From contig CM072513.1 in NCBI GenBank assembly GCA_036898135.1, positions 37,434,840 to 37,498,839 of the forward strand: 64,000 nt of DNA, in the 5' to 3' direction. A program made the translations under genes and the position numbers. The DNA is from Oncomelania hupensis (Eukaryota; Mollusca; Gastropoda; Littorinimorpha; Pomatiopsidae). The notes under the pieces are model-generated. The model did no database searches. It had not been told where the DNA came from and was given only the letters and a program-made list of their open reading frames with translations. Positions 53,881-62,859 of the stretch are shown one piece after another (within the stretch, counting starts at the first letter, position 1; each line of letters begins with the position of its first letter).

Positions 53881-56800
53881 TCAGTCAAAAACATTTAGTC
53901 CGTCGGGAAAGTTCGTCTGTAACTGGTGTCGCCAGAATTTCTCTCTCCGCCTGCGTAACACCACATCATCATGATGAATTTGTTCGATCGCTGTGCATCT
54001 CATGTCCTTGATTGAATGTGCAGGTAGATTAAAATGTTTAGCAACCATTGTATCTTCTTTTATGTAAGCTGTTCTCTTGCTGTCGTCATTGTCGTTGTGA
54101 TCATTGAAGTGACTGATGTTATGTCTGTGTCCATAAAGTCTTTTTTTCAGTGTCTGACCAGTTTCTCCTACATACTGCACTTGATTACATTTAGCACAGT
54201 CAATGAGGTACACCAAGTTGGTTGAAGTGCAGCTAAGTTCACTGCAAATGTTGTGTTTGCCTCCATTAACAACACTCGTAAATGTTTTGGTTGTGTTCAA
54301 ATGGTTATGGCAGACGACACATCTTTTCGCATTACATTGATGACATCCATTAGGTAGTTTCTGCGAGTCCTGTTGCTTCAACGTTTGGGACTTCTGGTGC
54401 GGCTGATGTAGTTGACACTGCTGCTGCTGCAACTCTAGTTGCTGTTGTTGCTGTGGCTGCTTTATCTGTGACTGCTGCTGCTGCGATCGCTGCTGCTGCA
54501 ACTGTTGTTGTTGCGACTGCTGCTGCTGCGACTGTTGATGCTTCGACTGCTGCTGTTGTAACTGCTGTGACTGCGGCTGCGACTGCTGTAGCTGTAACTG
54601 CTTCTGCTGAGAACGATGCTTAGCAACTGTTGTTGTTGCGACTGCTGCTGTTGCGACTGTTGATGCGTCGACTGATGCAGTTGAGCCTGTTGTGACAGTT
54701 GTTGTTGGTGTTCTTGTGTTTGCGGCTGTGGTTCCTGTGATTTGTTCTGCTGTAGCTGCTGTTGTTCGCAGTTTTTTAATCTCTTTAGGTAACTTGCTTG
54801 GCATAAGCATGCTACGCAGGTTCCTGCAGTTTCTTTCTCCAACAATGGGTGGTTCTGGAACTGCTTTTTTCATTCTGGTACTAGAATGTAGGACAGGCAT
54901 GTACTCCTTGAGCCATTGTGACAGAGGGGGGTTACTAGGATTGTGTGTTATTATCACTGGAACTCTGTCTGTCTGTTGTCGTTCCTTGTAGTTCAGCGTG
55001 CTTTGTCTGGGTATTGCTGCTACCTTTTGCATGGCTTGTTCTAATAGTTTTTTTGGGTAGCCCCTTCTTTTCAATTTCTCTTCGAGTTCTTTCGCTCTTT
55101 TCATGAAAGTGGAATCGTCAGAGCAGATGCGTCGAATACGCAGGCATTGGCTGTATGGAATGGAGCGTGTACAATGTCGGGGGTGACAGCTGTGGAACGG
55201 TAGACACATGTTGGCATCAGTGGGTTTTACAAATAAATCAGTAGAGAGTTTGTTGTCATTGATATTCAAACTCACATCCAGGTATGAGATGTTGCAACAA
55301 CCATAGTTTGCTGTGAATTTGATTGTCGGGTGGAGATTGTTCATCCATTGGAGAAACAGTTTAAATTGGTCTTCTCCATGAAACCATAGCATCGCAATAT
55401 CATCAATGAATCTTTTCCAGCAGTTGTTGTCAATGGTCCATGGGGAGGTGGTGAGGATAGTATTCTCCACCCAGGCCATAAAAATATTGGCTATTGTAGG
55501 TGCCATGGGTGTTCTTATCGCTGTGCCAAATCTTTGTTGGTATATTTCATTGTCAAACTGGAACACATTGTTGTGGAGGACATGTTCAATAATTGGAACA
55601 AGTCGGTCTAGTGGAGGTGTCTCTGGTGCAGCGGTGTAGTGGTTTAGGGCTGCCTGAATAGACGGACCCACTTCATGGTGCGGAATGTTCGTATATAAAC
55701 CCACAACATCGATCGTGACTAACAGCGCATCTTGTGGAAATGGCTCGAATGTTTGTTTCCATTCTTCAACAATCTTTAGAAAATGTGTTGTATCTTTCAC
55801 AAAAGACGGCAGTTGGTGCACAACTGGTTGGAGCCAGTAGTCAACTAGCTTTGATAGGTGTTCAGTGGGTCCTCCGATTCCAGATACAATTGGGCGTCCT
55901 GGTGGATGTTCTTGACTTTTGTGAACCTTAGGAAGATGGTAGAACGTGTGGCACTTTGTGTTATTGGTATCAAGCAGTCCCCAGTTGTATGTATTGGTGT
56001 CAATATAACTTTCGTTCTTCAGTTGTTGTAAAAGTTCGTTGGATTTCTCTGCAATTTCTTTGGTGGGATCTGTCGAGAGTTTCTCATAGGTGGCTGGGTC
56101 GTTCAGTTGACGCATGGCTTCTTTTTTGTAGTCATTGAAGTCTTGGACCACTACTGCCCCACCTTTGTCAGCAGGGATGATTCGAATTGTTCTTTCTTCT
56201 ACCAATTGTTTCAGCTCGTGAATTGCTTTCTGATCTGTTCGGTTAATATTTTTCTTGTTGTTGGGGACAGGTTTAAAAGCTTTAATTCTGGTTTTGATGG
56301 TAGAGCAGTATGCATCCAGGGCCTCATCCCTTCCGTTTCTAGGACACCAATATGTCTTTTTGTAGAATTTAGGTCTGGTGGAGAGTTGGGCAGGTGTGTC
56401 ATCTTGTAAGAAGAACTCCTTCAGTCTTAATCTTCTCATCCCTTCACATGTGTCTTCAAATAGTTTTAGCTTGTTGATGTTGGTTGGAGTAGGGCAAAAT
56501 TTGGGTCCGAGAGATAATACATGTGTTTGTTCTTCTGTGAGATGAACAGTGGACAAATTGATGACTTGCTTCTTGTCTGGTGATTGAGGAAATCTGCGAA
56601 CAAATCGTCTGTTTTTCTTTCTTTTTGGATTATTGTTGGTGGTAGGGAATGTCGAGACTGTTCTCCGTGTAATTGCTGGAGGTGTTGCTGGTAACAATAG
56701 GTCTGTTGATTGTGGGCCAGGTGGTAGAAGGTTTTCTGGGAAATGACATGAAGATGTTGCAGATGGTGATGATGTCATTGCTGCTGCGGCTGATGATTTT

Positions 56801-57015
56801 GATCTCCATTGCAAGAGTCTGGCCAATTTTCTGTTTTTGCGTTGAAATAATATGGAACGTGTTACACTTTCTTTCGTTTGAAGAGTATTGATATATCTTT
56901 GGTAGCTGATAGTGTCTAATTGTGTTGCAGCAGTTGTTAAGATGGATAGTAAGTCTTGATTGAGTTTGAGTAATTTACGTTTGTAACCATCAATAACCCG
57001 CAACAAAATCTGCAA
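53881..57015 (-). CDS. Penelope-like element ORF: RT plus GIY-YIG endonuclease
   Basis: The single open frame gives 1044 residues with no stop. An N-terminal basic region (about 1-170) leads to the RT (about 220-680): AVVVQDFNDYKKEA, LPKVHKSQEHPPGRPIVSG, LLVTIDVVGLYTNIPH, FGTAIRTPMAPTIANIFMAW and the catalytic RFIDDI (near 535). A glutamine-rich linker (about 745-880) follows, with Thr/Ala runs. Next come the Cys/His cluster GCHQCNAKRCVVCHNH and a GIY-YIG nuclease: LVYLIDCAKCNQVQYVGETG, LKKRLYGHRHNI, then E and FWRHQLQTNFPDGLN. The RT and GIY-YIG pair defines Penelope-like elements, which are related to telomerase and insert by nicking and reverse transcription. Flanking terminal repeats were not delimited. 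It may be an active copy. Confidence 0.92.
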   Translation of the reverse strand: MQILLRVIDGYKRKLLKLNQDLLSILTTAATQLDTISYQRYINTLQTKESVTRSILFQRKNRKLARLLQWRSKSSAAAAMTSSPSATSSCHFPENLLPPGPQSTDLLLPATPPAITRRTVSTFPTTNNNPKRKKNRRFVRRFPQSPDKKQVINLSTVHLTEEQTHVLSLGPKFCPTPTNINKLKLFEDTCEGMRRLRLKEFFLQDDTPAQLSTRPKFYKKTYWCPRNGRDEALDAYCSTIKTRIKAFKPVPNNKKNINRTDQKAIHELKQLVEERTIRIIPADKGGAVVVQDFNDYKKEAMRQLNDPATYEKLSTDPTKEIAEKSNELLQQLKNESYIDTNTYNWGLLDTNNTKCHTFYHLPKVHKSQEHPPGRPIVSGIGGPTEHLSKLVDYWLQPVVHQLPSFVKDTTHFLKIVEEWKQTFEPFPQDALLVTIDVVGLYTNIPHHEVGPSIQAALNHYTAAPETPPLDRLVPIIEHVLHNNVFQFDNEIYQQRFGTAIRTPMAPTIANIFMAWVENTILTTSPWTIDNNCWKRFIDDIAMLWFHGEDQFKLFLQWMNNLHPTIKFTANYGCCNISYLDVSLNINDNKLSTDLFVKPTDANMCLPFHSCHPRHCTRSIPYSQCLRIRRICSDDSTFMKRAKELEEKLKRRGYPKKLLEQAMQKVAAIPRQSTLNYKERQQTDRVPVIITHNPSNPPLSQWLKEYMPVLHSSTRMKKAVPEPPIVGERNCRNLRSMLMPSKLPKEIKKLRTTAATAEQITGTTAANTRTPTTTVTTGSTASVDASTVATAAVATTTVAKHRSQQKQLQLQQSQPQSQQLQQQQSKHQQSQQQQSQQQQLQQQRSQQQQSQIKQPQQQQQLELQQQQCQLHQPHQKSQTLKQQDSQKLPNGCHQCNAKRCVVCHNHLNTTKTFTSVVNGGKHNICSELSCTSTNLVYLIDCAKCNQVQYVGETGQTLKKRLYGHRHNISHFNDHNDNDDSKRTAYIKEDTMVAKHFNLPAHSIKDMRCTAIEQIHHDDVVLRRRREKFWRHQLQTNFPDGLNVFD
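54395..54790 (-). repeat. CAG/CAA repeats encoding the Gln-rich linker
   Basis: Imperfect CAG/CAA/TCG runs within the Penelope ORF encode a linker dominated by Gln, Ser and Thr-Ala. Mixed codons interrupt the runs, and the frame is kept. Confidence 0.9.
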
Positions 57016-57089
57016 TGATGTTGAGCTCAGGTATCTCCTGATTTCATCTTTAATTAATCTGATTCATTGTACAGTGGAACGGCTGTTTA

Positions 57090-57340
57090 TTTAACCCATA
57101 GTATGCAACAGTGTTGGGTTATTTGATCAGACAGGCATGAGAGGTTATGCGAGGGTCAAAGTCATCCCAAGGTCAAGGTCACTGAAGGTCAAGGTCATCC
57201 CAAGTCACAGTTTTGGGTATTATATGTTTGTTGTACTTTATTTGATTGGACATGAGGGTTCTTGGAGCTGGCGGTCAATGTAATCTCAAGGTTAAGAGCA
57301 TAAAAAGATCAATGTCGGTATATTACTTTACATTTTAAGG
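57090..57340. repeat. TCAAGGTCA-rich repeat, other side of Penelope element
   Basis: CCCAAGGTCAAGGTCACTGA and AGGTCAAGGTCATCCC repeats resemble those at 53110-53480, suggesting the Penelope element lies inside one such repeat. Confidence 0.5.
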
Positions 57341-57615
57341 CCACCGTTTCTTTTTTTCATGTTATATATTGGAAGTTTCATAAGGAGCATGCGATTTACA
57401 TTGGCTTTGCCCTTTTAGTTTATTTTTCATTTCAGGTAATAGACAAAATGAACTTCAGAAAAATTATAATTTATTAGCCTTATATTGAGTGTTAGAATTT
57501 GACTAGTTTTCCACCTTTTCATTGTCATTAGCAAAGAATGACTCATATGCTTTATATTTATGATATATTTCAGTTTACAGAAATAAGCCGCTCTTCTCCT
57601 TCTTCAAGTTAAACC

Positions 57616-60587
57616 ATGGCTTCAGGATTCATTCATTCAGACCATGAGAATGTTGACATTGGGTCACCAGGATCCAGCTCTTCTGTAAGTTTTACTCTTC
57701 ACTTTAAAAGTTTAACCTTACTTACCCATTATTATATGTTTACACATTTATCTGTTGCATGCATTATAAGAATTACAGGTTTATAATTACTTGGTAATTT
57801 GAACTTATTCAAGGATTCAAGCTCTACATGTCTTATCTAGTTATACATGTACACAATTTTATAGTAAGTCTAACGCCATTAAAAGCATTAAGAAAATAAG
57901 ATTTGTAAAAAAAAATGTTGACCTGTAATAATTTATAAAATTTAATGTTTGACATTTATTTGCAGGATGGCAGCAGTGACATTGATGTTGAGAATGTTAA
58001 TGAGAGTGAAGACAATTTGTTACCAGAAGACGATGACAGTAACGAAGGAGACCAGGATTACCAAGATGCGCTACAGGACTTCAGTGATGATGATGTAACA
58101 TTTCATAACCTTTCTTTTATTTCTGTTATGCTTTATAATTCTTTTAGTTTATTTTTTATTTCATTTTATTAAATTATTTAAAAACACACAAAAGCACATT
58201 TATTCACAACCGTCGTCCATTTATGCAGTAATTTGATACTTATCCTGAAATCCAAATCCAAAGGACTTGTGTATGGCACACCACTCTAAGGCCAAAGAAG
58301 AAGACATCTTGTTTGCTTTGTCAATGGGATTTGGAACGTTCAGTTTGACAAAAGTTATATTGGGTGTCCAGCTTTTTTTCTTACACTTACAAGTTATATG
58401 TTTGGCTGACAAGAGGCAATTTTTGCTTGGTTTTGGTTTGGACGTGTCTTTAACAAAATTATAAAAAAATATACAAAATAAATTAAATTTGACATGCACA
58501 TTTTACCTAGGATGAAGGTCAGTAGTTTAGATTTGAAGCATGTAAGCACTTACTGGGACAAGGCCCCAGCATTGACCTTTCTAAAGGCTGAGGCTAATGA
58601 TTTCAGGATGCTGACAGCCAGAGTGGAAGCCGCAGAGGAAGAGGTGTTGGAGGAGCAGGTGGTGAGCATGTTCACAATGCTTTAGAACGAAAACGCCGAG
58701 AAAATTTGACACGCTTGTTCTACAAGCTTAATAAAAAGCTCATCTCTCAAGATTTGGCGCTTCCGAACAAGGTATGTACACAAACAAACTGTTGTCATGT
58801 GTAAATTGTGAAGAAAATGCTTGCACATGTATTCCCACTTTTCTGGTTTCAGAGATAATTATTAAATATAAATATACATATATCATTCTTAGGCATAGAT
58901 GTACATTTTGATGCACAGAAATCGAATCTGTCCCACTGATATGAGACCAGTTTGTCACTTTGATTCGATGAGTTTTATCATGGTTCAGTGATTTTGTGTT
59001 GTGTGCAAGCGACTTGTGTACTGTGCTTCACACGAAAGTCAATCATTCCATTCTCCATGAAAAATCTATTGACAAATGATAATCTGATTATCTGTTTCTA
59101 TTATTTTTAATTAAACATAAATGCTTTTAACATGTACGACTGATTATCATTGTGATCTACAAGAAATTCTTGGGACTTCCTATAAATTTTCCAGGACATT
59201 TTCAGGCTGAACATGACTTCCTTGGTTTATCATAAAGAATTATTACTGGGTTTGTATTAGTGCAAGAAAGACTTTGGAAGTATGGAAAGTCTACAAACAT
59301 TTCACAAAGTTGAGGACAGAATACCCTGAAACTGTTATATGCGACAATTCATTGTTGCCAGATATGAATGCACTTACAGGGAATATTTTCTACCTATGAA
59401 GGGTCAGTTTGGTCATGAGGCAAGCCACAATGACTCTGATAGTACTGTGCACGTTCAAGGAATGTTTTTCACTTAAAATGTCAATCAAGAGATGGCGATT
59501 ATGCAAGCCACTTTTCTTCAACTGGTCAGGAAGGAAAGACATTCAGTTTTGGTTTGTGTAAAGAACAAAGCCAATGTGGTGAAACATGTTCTGGAAAATT
59601 ACAATCTCATCTAGAGCTTTTAAATGTTATTTAGTTATAATTTCATTATGAATTGTTCTTATATAGCATCAGCTCAAGAGCTGCTCAGTGAGCTGGCTGG
59701 GAACAGGATATAAGGCAATGCGCTCAAGGTCCTAAGTTGCTGCTTGATGTGTACCATCTCAAGTCCCACACCACTGAGTGATTCTGAACAAGAAAAGAGG
59801 CTTAGGACTTAGTGCTTGCTGGCTGTGTTGTTGGGCTTTGCACTTTTATAGTGCTGTGCTTGTTTGCCCGCAAAATGCAATACATTAAAAACCCACCCTT
59901 TTCCATGTGGGAATGAGCAAAGGGCGGTGAAGTAATATAATATTATCTCTCGGGGTGTAAAGCACATGTAATTTTCATTTCAGGAGAAAGATTCCAAATC
60001 AAAGGGGTCAATGTCAAAAGATGCAGTACTTGAAGCTACAGCCAAAGCTCTGATGACAAACCAGGCCAAGCTTGAGCGCTTAGAAGAAATTGAAGCTAAA
60101 GCGACTGAATTATTACAACTGTACAGAAAGGCAAAGCCAAGTGAGTCTCCCATTTTGTACTTTGGATTTGTTTCCTCTAGGGACAAAATCAGTCGTTAAT
60201 TTATTTAACAGTTGATTAAATAAATAAATGAATTTTTAAGAGACTTCATCCATTCTATTTCCCAAGATGTTTTTAAGTGTCACTAAATCGCACATGATGT
60301 ACAGTTACTTTTTGTAAAATTTGTTCATGGACTTGTGAGAAATACTGCAGGTGAGAAACTTTGCTTGGCTTTCAACACCCATTATATGCTTCACTTCACA
60401 ATATTCATTAGAATACTAACAGTTACTAAATGATAACTGTTCAATATCTTCAGATGCTGCCAATTGTGGAAAGCAGAAAGTTCAGGAGTCTTCTGATGCT
60501 GGTCCTTCCACCAGTTCTAGTTCCACGTCAAACCCTGAGCTTTCACAGCCTCCTCCAGCCAAGCGCCAACGCAAGGCCAAACATTAG
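57616..60587 (+). CDS. MAX-like bHLH-zipper transcription factor
   Basis: Five exons: 57616-57684, 57966-58094, 58607-58771, 59984-60140 and 60454-60587. All junctions are GT-AG with consistent phases, giving 217 residues. It starts MASGFIHSDHENVDI. Exons 1-2 are acidic and Ser-rich (SDIDVEN, LLPEDDDSNE, ALQDFSDDDD). Exon 3 has an Arg/Gly-rich stretch and the basic region HNALERKRRENL (about 89-100), identical to MAX across HNALERKRR, then helix 1 LFYKLNKKL. The loop (about 111-129) is longer than in MAX. Helix 2 and a zipper follow in exon 4 (KDAVLEATAKAL, AKLERLEEIEAKATELLQLY). The tail ends PPPAKRQRKAKH, comparable to the basic C-terminus of MAX. The basic region predicts E-box (CACGTG) binding as a dimer with a MYC/MXD-type partner. 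It is most likely a diverged MAX paralogue; an MLX- or MXD-type assignment is less likely. A decayed copy lies at 26205-31087. Confidence 0.8.
59265..59565 (+). repeat. Dispersed repeat in MAX-like intron 3
   Basis: Related to 29337-29640 and 22125-22380. In the 29.4 kb copy an 86-codon frame (29368-29628) is open, but it is broken here. Unrecognised. Confidence 0.5.
59640..59800 (+). mobile_element. SINE-like repeat in MAX-like intron 3
   Basis: Carries GAATTGTTCTTATATAGCAT, GCTCAAGAGCTGCTCAGTGA and CCACACCACTGAGTGATTC, as at 29970-30125. Confidence 0.6.
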
Positions 60588-60859
60588 CAACCTGTGTGTG
60601 TGGGTGTGTTTGTGTGTGTGTTTGTGTGTGTGGATGGGTGTGGGGTGAGTAAGAAAGACTTAACCATCTGTAGATTTAGACTTTGTTGATCAGCACTCTG
60701 TTGTGTATGTGAGTGTGTGCAACCATGATTTGTCAAGAATTGTTGCTGTTAAACAGCGAGTAGTGGACATATTCATAAGAAAGCCATAGCGAGCATTGTC
60801 CACAGGCTAGAAACAATGGCAGCTGACAGGTGTGGGATCGATCCTGCCTCTGGGCATTA

Positions 60860-61335
60860 TGTTTCTCCGAATATTATTTACTTTCGACTCGGACAATGTC
60901 TCAGGGGTTTCCTCCAGGTACTGCGGTTTGCTCCCTAAGCAAAATTTCAAAAACACAACTAATATTAAGTAGGTTGGGTTTTGGCCCCAGGGGAGGCAGC
61001 CCAGAATTTCATGATAAAAATGGACAATAATGTGACCACAAAAAATGTAACCAATGTTAAGTGTAGAAATGATTGATATATTTTGTACCAGCGAGTTGTG
61101 TGGCCTGAGATTGTGAGAGAGGGAGGGAAAGAGGGTGGGTGGGAAGAGGAGGTAATGGGCGAAGTGGTATTATTTTATCTGCTAAAGCATGTGTTGTGTC
61201 ATGTGTGTTGTAGTTATGTAATATGAAAGTGTGCATGAATCCGTAAATGTGTTATTAGTAGTTGTTATTATTATTTTTATTATCATTATTATTATTTTAT
61301 CTGCTAGAGCACATGTAAAGAGCTACATAAGATGA
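60860..61335 (+). mobile_element. Possible LINE 3' UTR fragment
   Basis: TTTCGACTCGGACAATGTCT, TCAGGGGTTTCCTCCAGGTA and an (ATT)n tail near 61265-61297 resemble the 3' region of the LINE at 18890-19210 (TTTTCTCCAGGCACTCCGGT). Boundaries are uncertain; it overlaps the 3' flank of the MAX-like gene. Confidence 0.4.
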
Positions 61336-61562
61336 AATGATTAAATACAAAATAAATTTTTACAATATTTAATTTTATTTACAATGTTATTTAACCCCTT
61401 GATTGCTTATGATGACTTTTCTTGTCATACAATAGTGTGACAAGATATATGCAATATAACCCAGACTCTGGAATGATGATTTATTATGGAGGTTTTATTA
61501 GATCTTGAATCCGGCCTCGCAGGACCGTGTGTACGCGAGCTGGTCGCTTCCTCTCCTTCTGG

Positions 61563-62708
61563 CAGGGCTTCCAATCTTCCGCCGTTCGGCGAATTTCCGC
61601 CATTTAAAAAAATTTTCAGCCGAAAAATTTTAAAGTTCCGCCGTAGAAAACTGTTGAGGTAAAATTTTCATAGGGGCTCCAAAATATCCGTAACACAGTC
61701 TCAGTTTGGTTGATCTGTAATTGGCTGGTTTCGAAGACCGGAAACGGATCATCGTTCTGTTTGCGAATAGGCAAAAATGGCGGGTCGAATTTTTGTTCAA
61801 CGCGGCCAAAAGTTTGACGATGTTTCTTGCAAAAACAAGTGGAGATGGGACTGGATGGAGGTGGAGGTAGAAGAAGAAAAATTGAGTCAACATATCCGAA
61901 AGATTCCACGTGTCGGACACGCGTTTTGCGTCTTGTGCTCGAACGAAATCAATTACGGATCAAAAGGCAGGATTGCAAGGATTCAAGAAAGTGAGCTGAC
62001 AGTTTTCAACTTGCACAGTAGCCTACTTTATGTTGTGCGATGAGCATGGATCTGTGTACATACATTTGTGTTTGCAACCTTATCTTTTCCTGCCGACTAG
62101 AAAAACATTTTTAAAAAGCGAAAATTTAGACTTGTTTTACTGCCAAATGCCTTTCCTACTACTGATGGCCTAAAAGGTGCAAAACCATTTTTCATCACCA
62201 TAACTGTGTATGCATTTGACCATAATTTTTTGTAAAAGCAGAACTAGTAGGAGTAGTTTAATATTATGAACATTCTATGTAACACTAACAGAGTAGACCA
62301 TGAGTGACTTGCTAGTGAGGATTGTATTCTGTATTGTATTCTGAATTCATTGTGGTTTTACTAAGTCAGCTGCACAAGAAAAATATCTTCTAATTGCAGA
62401 TTTTGGTAAGTCACTTTTTGCTGAACATTCCTTTTTTTTTTCTTCAGTTTTTGCTTTTAAGATATGAAGCAATTAAGATCGTTAAAATGTGGTAAATTCC
62501 ATATTTGCCTTAATTATTCTCTATTCATGTGAGACCTTACATCAAACCTTTTGTAAATCACTTATTTTCTTTCTTCTACTTCACTCTCACTAATAAAATT
62601 GTTTCTTTTATAGCAGACAGTGTTGTGACAGTGTTTGGGGTCGTGCGCTCGTGACCTCGTCACTCGGTCATTTTCCTCCTTTTTTATCTCAGACCATTGG
62701 AAGCCCTG
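61563..62708 (+). mobile_element. DNA transposon with CAGGG ends and 6-bp TSD (element 2)
   Basis: The 13-bp terminal inverted repeats are perfect (CAGGGCTTCCAAT at 61563-61575, its complement at 62696-62708). They are flanked by TTCTGG on both sides (61557-61562 and 62709-62714). Length is 1146 bp. The left end continues CTTCCGCCGTTCGGCGAA, a small palindrome. It contains one recognised coding exon (61777-61990), related to that of element 1 (16649-17669). No catalytic transposase domain was seen. It is inserted in what looks like the LTR of a gypsy element. Confidence 0.85.
61777..61990 (+). CDS. BED/C2H2-like zinc-finger exon inside element 2
   Basis: It starts MAGRIFVQRGQKFDD and reads WRWDWMEVEVEEE, HIRKIPRVGHAFCVLCSNE and INYGSKG. 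This is clearly homologous to element 1 (WNWSWLDCELD, IRKITKPGHAYCVLC, NYANKG). The first two Cys (51 and 54) of the finger are present, but the His pair expected after INYGSKG is lost in the divergent IARIQE text. A GTGAGC at 61991 is a candidate splice donor. The open frame continues to 62043. Probably the DNA-binding N-terminus of a degenerate transposase. Confidence 0.6.
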
Positions 62709-62859
62709 TTCTGGTCATGACGTCCTTATGTAACTAATGACGTCTAATGATTATGACGTGGCATGCACTAGTTCTAGAAGTCGAACATGCATCTTTACAT
62801 CCCCCTCTTTCAGTATCAAAAAATGATCAACAAGAACAAACATGTCGAACAGTAACTAA

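Larger units (their letters stand above)
61440..62799 (-). repeat. LTR of second gypsy element, split by a DNA transposon
   Basis: On the minus strand a polypurine tract (62811-62800) is followed by TGTAAAGATGCATG, a plausible LTR start at 62799. LTR-like sequence runs left to 62709, is interrupted by element 2, and appears to resume at 61562 with AATAAA signals near 61480-61500. The left end is not defined. Confidence 0.5.
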
